Positions 19,268 through 25,153 of a DNA stretch of 25,153 nucleotides are shown here, in pieces (within the stretch, counting starts at the first letter, position 1; each line of letters starts with the position of its first letter). Position numbers and translations under genes: made by a program. Source of the DNA: Chara braunii (Eukaryota > Streptophyta > Charophyceae > Charales > Characeae); NCBI GenBank assembly GCA_003427395.1, contig BFEA01000806.1, forward strand, positions 1 to 25,153, written 5' to 3'. The notes under the pieces were generated by a model. The model saw only the letters and a list, made by a program, of their open reading frames with translations. It was not told where the DNA came from and ran no database searches.

Positions 19268-19760
19268 CTTTACATTCGGAAGCCACAACCCGAGAGAGTA
19301 CGGAGACATGGCAAGAAGCCCAAACGACGGACAACAAAGTGAGAGACAAAGTGAAGTTCAGAGGGATGAGTGAGGACTCTTGATTGGTGCTGGCCATACT
19401 CTCTTCCATATGTACTCTCTGAGACTATTATGAGTTCTCATTCTTCCCTCATTCATTTGACTCTGTCTTCTTTGCTCGAGTCAGTTAGTCTTGCTTCTCG
19501 TATTGCTCCTCCTTGATGATTTGCTCTCGTGGATGATTCTGTCACAGTTCTCAAAATCAGATTGATGTAATTGATGCATGCTTAACACTCCACAATCTTT
19601 ATAATTATTATTATTTGCATGATTCTCTGCTGTTCCGAATCAAAATAAAAGTTTCCTAAGACCGGGGACCGGCGACGACCGCAATTAAAGGGTCTCGCTC
19701 GAAGCCGGACGCACACCGCAGGAAGGGATTTGCATTATTTATTTTATTTTATTTATTGCA
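19268..19760. other. Probable 3' flank with AATAAA, then A/T-rich tract
   Basis: No coding frame is evident. AATAAA at 19644-19649 could serve plus-strand transcripts ending here. The tract at 19735-19758 (ATTTATTTTA-type) reads as several AATAAA motifs on the minus strand. Confidence 0.3.
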
Positions 19761-21060
19761 ATCACATACAAAACCCTGCGTGACAACTTGTTGGTTTTCT
19801 GGTCGCCCGAAGTGGCTCGACTGGAAAAAGTGTGACAACGGATTGCAAAGAAATTTGAGTTTTCGATGGTCAGTTCGGGGAAACAGGAACTGATGAGGAA
19901 CTTTGGCCCGGACTTTAACCAAGAGCGGCGGCTGGGCTACTGTGGTCATACGCGAGAAGGCTTGGTAAGGCTGAGGTACGGGAAGTGCAACGTTCGAGGG
20001 GGTGGGTGATGGCCAGCCTGGGGCAAATCGCAAAGGTGTATGGAGCGGGAAGTTAACCACCAATGAGCTCGCGAAGATAAAACAATTTTTTGAAGAAACG
20101 GCTCGCCTACTGCTTTCGCTATGTGACGTGAAGGGATTGGGTTCGGGAGACCCGACCGGTATGATGGCAGACGCTACAGCTTGGTGGGTCCCGGGGTGAT
20201 GGAGAACTTCGTATCATCGGCTTTGGAAGCCTGCGACTGACAATGAGGCAACTGCGAGCGGCACATGGGAAGGAGGGAGACGGATTGAAAAGGAAAAAGG
20301 TGGAGCGGTGCCACCGGGATTTCCATCGTGAGAAAAAAAAAAAAAAAAAAAACCTAGCTGCCATGAGGAAAAAGAAACCGCTACACTGATCGGACGACAG
20401 CCCACCGTATGTCAGGGTAGCCGAGGCAGATCGACCTGAAGAGAAGGGACAATTCAAGGGCCGACCAGGTATGCTCGAAGAGGACGCCAGGAAGAGGGGA
20501 TGGATTGGATTTCGCGGTCCGATTTGGGGCCCGCGTTACGGAGAGGCTTGAAGGAATGATGGGGCAAGAATGAAAAAATAATTAGAGCTAAGGCGGTGGG
20601 CCACGCCCGACCTGCAGGGGGTAGCGGCTGCTGTAATAGCACGAAGGAGAGAAGAGGGAAGCTACGAAGGTGATCCAGTGGCGGGACGGCGAAGCAGGAT
20701 CCCTGGAAGGACGCTCATGGAGCAAGATCGACAAAACGAGATTCTAACAAAAGTGCCGAAGCGGGAAAAACGATTGAAGAAAAAGGAGAGCGAGCGCCCG
20801 CCTCCCAACTAACAAAAAAGGAGTAGGCGACCGAGTGAGCGGGATCCGGGTCGGTCAAGCTACGACCTCGGCTACAAAGAACTAGTACGGCGGGGCGGGA
20901 TAAGTAAAGAGAGAGGAAGACCCAACGAAGGGCGATCCGACTGAAACCGAGGAAAGGGTAGGATAGAGATGGGGAGGGAGAACCGGTGTTGCAGTTGGCG
21001 GATTTGGGAAAAGAGAGGATGAGAGCAGAGAGCACAAGCAGTTATCGGGCAGCTGAAAAA
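19761..21060. other. Purine-rich stretch with only fragmentary open frames
   Basis: Two adjacent plus-strand segments look weakly protein-like: about 19846-20007 (containing GKQELMRNFGPDFNQERRLG) and 20002-20199 (containing NELAKIKQFFEETARLLLSL). They are in different frames, and I recognise neither. They may be the remains of one decayed repeat protein. The rest (20.2-21.06 kb) is G/A-rich on the plus strand without a motif. An A20 tract lies at 20333-20352. Confidence 0.3.
20333..20352 (+). repeat. A20 homopolymer
   Basis: Twenty uninterrupted A residues. It could be the 3' tail of a retroposed copy inserted on the plus strand; no polyadenylation signal is obvious just upstream. Confidence 0.9.
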
Positions 21061-21078
21061 TCAGGAATGAAAATTATG

Positions 21079-21453
21079 AAGTGAGAGTTTTGGGCAATCT
21101 GAAAATCCTGAATAGTCCTGAAGTGGTGAAATGTCCGAAGACCCTGAAAACCACCTGTTTAGGCAGGCTGTATCCTGAAGTGGTGAAGGGTGTCCTGAAG
21201 TGGTTAAGTGAGAGTTTTGGGTAGTTTGAAAATCCTGAATGGTTCTGAAGTGGTGAAAGGTCCGAAGACCATGAAAACCACCCTTCACCACTTGAGGATG
21301 CAACCTGCCTAAACATGTGGTTTTCAGGGTCTTCGGAGATTTCACCACTTAAGGATCATTCAGGATTCTCGGACCAGGATGGTCTTGAAGTGGTGAAAGG
21401 TCCGAAGACCCTGAAAACCACCTGTTTAGGCAGTCTGCATCCTGAAGTGGTGA
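21079..21453. repeat. Foldback cluster: direct and inverted copies of a CCTGAAGTGGTGAA-containing unit
   Basis: Copy 1 (21104-21190), copy 2 (21231-21280, short) and copy 4 (21381-21453) are direct. Copy 3 (21281-21367) is inverted. Shared landmarks are AAGTGGTGAAA, GTCCGAAGACC, TGAAAACCACC and GTTTAGGCAG. AAGTGAGAGTTTTGGG also repeats directly at 21079 and 21196 (117 bp). Copies 1 and 3 can pair over about 87 bp with few mismatches, with copy 2 in the loop; copy 3 can also pair with copy 4. Confidence 0.85.
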
Positions 21454-21974
21454 TGAAAAATACGACTGTTGTTAACCTTCTCTCGCGGAGGGGGATGTGC
21501 GCACGCAGGAGAGTGTGTCTGGCTTGATAAAGGGTGGTGGTATTCATAACAAAGTGGTGGGAAAAATCTCGGAGTGCTGGGGTTCGCAAGAAGAGCGGGC
21601 TAGCGTGCGCGACAATGCGGGGGGGAAGTGAATCCTAGAGGGGGGGAAATTTGAGCCGAAGGAAAACGGTTGGGAAAGCTCGCGCGCCCCTCGGCTTCTT
21701 GGTAACCGTTTTTGGCAACACACCTATCAAGGAAGCGAAATTGCGGGGAAAACGGCCAATAGCAGGTTAGAGCACCACGGTTGGGGATGACGTGATTTTG
21801 TCCGGATTCTTGAAAAGAACGGCGGAATGATGAGTATTTTGGGACAATTTTGATTTCGGCCCCATAGGAATGGGGAGACTGAGTGACCCAGCACGATAGA
21901 TTCGAGGAAAAAGTATAAAAGAACGAGAGGCGAGGGCATAAGAGAAGGGGATCAGGAGGAGTTGCGACTCGTGG
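21454..21974. other. No recognisable feature
   Basis: The sequence is G-rich on the plus strand, with G runs around 21618-21648. Overlapping minus-strand open frames of 139, 73 and 70 codons lack motifs. Confidence 0.3.
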
Positions 21975-22472
21975 CTGGCCTGTACCAACGAACTTTGTTT
22001 TGAGGACTCCGAATTTCAATTGAAGTTCAGATTCGACTTTCGTAGTCTGGGTGTACTATTGAGCTTTGGGTCGCTGTGAGGCTCCTGCGGTTATGCTTGT
22101 GAGCTTTCGATTGCATTTCGAGTTCGGTTCTGACTCGCAGCTGGCCTGTACCAACGAACTTTGTTGTGCAGACTCCGAATTTCAATTGCAGCTCAGACTC
22201 GGCTTTGGCAGTTGGGATGTACTAACGAGCTTTGGGTCGCCGCTTGGCTCAGGCTATTGTACTCGTGAACTTTCGATTGCATTTCGAATCTGGTTTTGAT
22301 TCGCAGACAGCCCGTACCAACTAACTTTGTTATGAGGACTCCGAATCACGATTGTCGTTAGAGATCGGTTCGATTCGCAATCGGTTGTACTAACGAGCTT
22401 TGGGTTGCGATGGGGAGTTCAAGTTGGTTCGTGTGAGCTCTGAATCTTGGTCAAGCGGTGCTTTCGAGCTTT
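21975..22472. repeat. 166-bp tandem repeat, three copies
   Basis: CTGGCCTGTACCAACGAACT begins at 21975 and 22141, and a diverged version (ACAGCCCGTACCAACTAACT) begins at 22307, giving exactly 166 bp twice. Each unit also contains ACTCCGAATTTCAATTG-type, GAGCTTTGGGTCGC-type and GTGAGCTTTCGATTGCATTT-type blocks. The third copy is more diverged, and its right end (about 22472) is approximate. Confidence 0.85.
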
Positions 22473-22691
22473 CGCAATTCGAGTTCGGGTGAACTTCGGT
22501 TTGCAGCTTTGACTGAACTTACAGATCAGGTTGTTCGCTCGAATTCTTCTTTTCCCAGCCTGGAGGGGGCGGGAACTGATTGGGGACGTCTGTTGACTGG
22601 CAAAGGTACCGGTCCTTGTACTGGACCTGCTGCCAGCAGCAGGTCAGAAACACGCCCCTAGTTCACTAGTTTTCACTCTTTGAGCACCCCG

Positions 22692-22702
22692 TTCTCTCTC
22701 TC

Positions 22703-22751
<49 letters not shown>
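22692..22751. repeat. (CT)n microsatellite with two TTT interruptions
   Basis: About 60 bp of CT dinucleotides, interrupted twice by TTT near the left end. Confidence 0.95.
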
Positions 22752-22755
<4 letters not shown>

Positions 22756-22885
22756 CGTAGTGTATGCGGAGGAAATCTCTCTTCCTCCTTTGCCGAACTC
22801 AGGTTCGCCCACAGTTGTTATCGGATAAAGTTGTCAAGATGGGTTCTGTTGGGTACGCGTTCGAAAGGGGGCGCGCACGCACTCG

Positions 22886-22888
<3 letters not shown>

Positions 22889-22933
<45 letters not shown>
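22889..22933. repeat. (GA)n microsatellite
   Basis: About 22 GA units. With the (CT)n tract 140 bp to the left it forms a potential inverted pair. Confidence 0.95.
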
Positions 22934-22936
<3 letters not shown>

Positions 22937-23275
22937 ATGAACAAAACCCCTTCACGGCGGTTGATTCGGATGTGCGGCAGATTCCTGGAAAGTCACCCGT
23001 TCCCCAATAGATTGGACCGACCTGGTGCTACAGTAGGAAGGATCCGACGATGAACGTGCCAAATCTAAACACAGGCCTTGTCTGAAGCGCCCGCCTGTGT
23101 TTTGATTGCATTTTCGAACTAAAATGCTGCGGGAAACCTGCCTGTGACTGTTTTTTGTGCTTATTTCAAACTAAGGGCCTCGCTGCATTACTCATGACTC
23201 GTGAAACAAATCAAGAGTGCGGCATGAGTTGTCGGATCTCCGAAATGGCATAGAACTTGGTCGTGGCTGCACTTA

Positions 23276-23674
23276 GGGCCTCGCCACACCACTCTTGAAA
23301 AGAGTTGGTGCATCGCCACACAGCCCCTCTTGAAACTAAGGGCGGTCAAGGGCTGTCAGAGCAGCTCTTGAAACCCTTTCAAGAGCAGCTCTCGAAAGAT
23401 TGGAAACCCCAGCCTGCAACTCGTGCGTTTTCAAGCGTCCTTGACTGAACCCTTGAGGGACTTTGGATTTTCGAGAGTTGTCAGGCCGTTATCCTGACTC
23501 CATTCGGAAAAAACAAAGCTATATGACTGTCGTTTTTCATCTGTTGTCCAACACCATCGCCGTTTCGAGAGTGCTGTGTGGCGAGGGGCCCCAAACTCTT
23601 GAAAACCCAACTCTTGAGAACGTCTGACAGCTCTTGAAAAAATTCCCCGTTTCAAGAGTGGAGTGGTGAGGCCC
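23276..23674. mobile_element. Nested terminal-inverted-repeat element (399 bp)
   Basis: The left end GGGCCTCGCCACACCACTCT (23276 onward) and the right end (23650-23674) are inverted complements over 25 bp with two mismatches. TTA flanks both ends (23273-23275 and 23675-23677). Inside are further inverted pieces (TCGCCACACAG at about 23315 and CTGTGTGGCGA at about 23574). It lies wholly within the 1,052-bp element. No coding capacity. Confidence 0.7.
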
Positions 23675-23698
23675 TTACTCTAGATGGTCCCGCTCATG

Positions 23699-23820
23699 GG
23701 GCCTCGCTGCACTACTCTCGAAATGTGCAAAACGAGAGTGAACCTTCCGCTAGAATATGGAAAGATACACGGCCATGATTTTTGTCTTTTGTTCATTTCA
23801 AGAGTAGTGTAGCGAGGCCC
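23699..23820. mobile_element. Nested terminal-inverted-repeat element (122 bp)
   Basis: The left end GGGCCTCGCTGCACTACTCT (23699 onward) and the right end (23794-23820) are inverted complements over 27 bp with two mismatches. ATG flanks both ends (23696-23698 and 23821-23823). The 3-bp duplication length agrees with the other two copies, although ATG is not a TWA. It is small enough to be a MITE. Confidence 0.65.
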
Positions 23821-24037
23821 ATGAAACACTCTTGTGGAGTGCAGTGCAGCCTGGTTTGTCCATCCAGACCCAGGCTGGCTCTAGAAATCCTGCACCCTTT
23901 CAAGAAACCATAAGGCCACCCTTGCAAAAACCGTGGTTGCAGGAACTTCAAGGTGTTTAAGAGCACTCTAGCAAACAAGTCTTTGGCCGACGGTGCCCTT
24001 TTTTAATATTTTTTATTTTATTTTATTTTTATTGACA

Positions 24038-24062
24038 GCTCGTGAAAAGCATTTTCACGAGC
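24038..24062. repeat. Perfect short hairpin inside the outer element
   Basis: GCTCGTGAAAA (24038-24048) and TTTTCACGAGC (24052-24062) are perfect 11-bp arms with a 3-nt loop. Confidence 0.85.
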
Positions 24063-24229
24063 GACAAGGCAAGATTAGTGCAGCGGTGATAGGTGATAGC
24101 TCTTGACAGATGCTAGAGTAACGTCTGACAGCTCTTGATGTGTTTTCAGACGGCCAAATTCACGAGGAAGTGCAGCTATGCGCAGCTCATGAAAAAGCAC
24201 ATTTCATGAGTAGTGCAGCGAGGCCCTAA

Positions 24230-24780
24230 AAGTGTAGATTTGAAAAAGATCTACACGCCCATGATTTTTAATAAATTTTTGTGCATCTACTGGAAGGGAA
24301 AAAAAAATAGAAAACGAAAATGGAAATTTCCTGAGTACGGACGCCGCCCGGCCGGCCCGGCCGGGCGGGGCCCGGGCAGGTCGCCCGGCAAACCGGGCGG
24401 GCCAAAAAACAGCCCAGAAATATATATATACGAAACAGTTTGTCACAGCCCCTCGTTTGTTGTCCTCTTCTCCCTCTCTGCCTGCGGTTTACCGGGCAGT
24501 TCTATTTGACGATATATATATATATTTTGAGGGCGGGGTCGTGCTGTGCTCGGCGAGGGGACCCTGAATCTGCAATAAAATTTTAGTTTGGGTGTGGGGG
24601 GGGCGCAGGTGGTCTGGTGTGAGGGGGGGTGGGGGTGGTTATGGGTGTTGGGGACTCTGCATGTATGTTGCCTGCTGTTTTGCTGCATGTGTGATACCGA
24701 GTATATACTAGGTTGGGGGCTCTGCGATGCATCCGTTTTATAACTAGGTTGGGGTATGGCGGCGGCGGCAGCAGGGAGGG
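24230..24780. other. Non-coding: AT-rich DNA, GC palindrome and (TA)n tracts
   Basis: GTGTAGAT/ATCTACAC arms lie at 24233-24240 and 24250-24257. A GC-rich block (24342-24404) and two (TA)n tracts (about 24420-24430 and 24512-24525) follow, then a G/T-rich stretch (24580-24650). I see no gene. Confidence 0.4.
24346..24366. repeat. GC palindrome (10-bp arms, 1-nt centre)
   Basis: Arms GCCCGGCCGG and CCGGCCGGGC flank a single C, within a longer GC-only block that continues with GGGGCCCGGGC. Confidence 0.9.
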
Positions 24781-24783
24781 AGG

Positions 24784-25153
24784 TATGGCGGTCCAAGAAG
24801 AAGAAGAAGAAGAAGAAGGTGGGCGGAAGAGAAGGAGGAGGAGAGAACAGGAAGGAGAAGAAGACGAGGGGGAAGAAGAAGAAGAAGAAGAAGAAGAAGA
24901 AGAAGAAGAAGAAGAAGAAGAAGAGGGAGGCAAGGCGGTAGGGTAAAGTGGCGACAGGGCGGTAGGGTACGGTCCAAGCAGGGCGGTAGGGTATGGCGGT
25001 CCAAGAAGAAGAAGAAGAAGAAGATGGGCGGAAGAGGAGGAGGAGGAGAGAACAGGAAGGAGAAGAAGACGAGGGGGAGGAAGAAGAAGAAGAAGAAGAA
25101 GAAGAAGAAGAAGAAGAAGAAGAAGAAGAAGAAGAAGAAGAAGGGAGCAGTTT
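24784..25153. repeat. (AAG)n blocks within a 208-bp tandem duplication, running to the window end
   Basis: TATGGCGGTCCAAGAAGAAG starts at 24784 and again at 24992 (208 bp). Each copy has a short AAG tract, a GTGGGCGG or ATGGGCGG block, AGAACAGGAAGGAGAAGAAG, and a long AAG tract (24871-24924 and about 25080-25143). GGCGGTAGGGTA recurs at 24934, 24959 and 24983 (25- and 24-bp spacing) between the copies. Confidence 0.9.

Larger units (their letters stand above)
23175..24226. mobile_element. Outer terminal-inverted-repeat element (1,052 bp), PIF/Harbinger-like non-autonomous candidate
   Basis: The left end is GGGCCTCGCTGCATTACTCA (23175 onward). The right end is its reverse complement with one mismatch over 23 bp (24204-24226). 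A TAA lies directly outside both ends (23172-23174 and 24227-24229), a 3-bp target-site duplication. TWA duplications and G-rich ends fit the PIF/Harbinger superfamily. No transposase is encoded. Two related smaller elements are inserted inside it. Confidence 0.7.

Noticed and set aside
21061-21348. Minus-strand frames across the foldback cluster with repeated short peptides
   Set aside because: They are translations of the direct and inverted DNA repeats; the repeated peptides simply mirror repeat spacing.
24583-25004. Poly-Ser, poly-Leu, poly-Glu and poly-Lys open frames at the right end
   Set aside because: They are translations of (AAG)n and G/T-rich simple repeats.
1-25153. CRISPR arrays, bacterial operons, rRNA or tRNA genes
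   Set aside because: The repeats are either uninterrupted tandem units or inverted pairs, without regular repeat-spacer structure. I could not find a convincing tRNA A/B box pair or rRNA core by eye.

Overview
This looks like a nuclear, transposon-dominated stretch of a plant-lineage eukaryote, most likely a streptophyte (charophyte) alga. The indications are a decayed Ty3/gypsy pol, an initiator-Met-tRNA primer-binding site typical of plant LTR elements, a zinc-knuckle plus GIY-YIG element reminiscent of green-lineage Penelope-like retroelements, nested terminal-inverted-repeat elements, many microsatellites and no bacterial gene organisation. The organism is inferred from style; nothing in the window proves it. 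I found no host gene that I can name with confidence.

Layout. Positions 1-2151 (minus strand) hold the best-preserved coding unit. A Gag-like protein (Pro-rich N-terminus, CCHC knuckle, coiled coil) is followed, after one in-frame UGA in a UGA-CGG context, by a protein with an intact-looking GIY-YIG endonuclease domain. Any reverse transcriptase would lie to the left of the window. About 2.2-5.3 kb is a G-poor (plus-strand), non-coding stretch with internal tandem duplications (99 bp x3, 149 bp x2, 93 bp x2, 49 bp x2), plausibly upstream or terminal sequence of that element. About 5.3-6.7 kb is low-complexity sequence.

Positions 6.7-9.4 kb (plus strand) hold the 3' part of a Ty3/gypsy polyprotein: RNase H, integrase zinc finger, D,D-35-E core, C-terminal domain and a basic tail. 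It is broken by stops and frameshifts and followed by a polypurine tract and a probable LTR start. From 9.4 to 14.9 kb there are three islands of scattered N calls, a minus-strand LTR/PBS junction near 10.64 kb, and a broken zinc-knuckle ORF1/Gag-like gene at 11.7-12.7 kb. A (TTA)n tract and two unrecognised open frames follow.

From 14.4 to 18 kb little can be called. Positions 17.98-19.65 kb contain a possible exon, a short Gln/Ser-type tandem coding repeat, and an unrecognised 192-codon ORF with a plausible 3' end. Right of this come purine-rich DNA with an A20 tract, a foldback repeat cluster (21.08-21.45 kb), three 166-bp tandem repeats (21.97-22.47 kb) and (CT)n/(GA)n tracts. A cluster of three nested elements follows, sharing GGGCCTCGC-type terminal inverted repeats, each with a 3-bp target-site duplication (23.17-24.23 kb). 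The window ends in a GC-rich palindrome and duplicated (AAG)n blocks.

The coding content is almost entirely that of mobile elements in different states of decay. The most interesting signals are the candidate stop-codon readthrough junction in the GIY-YIG element, the nested inverted-repeat elements and the foldback cluster.
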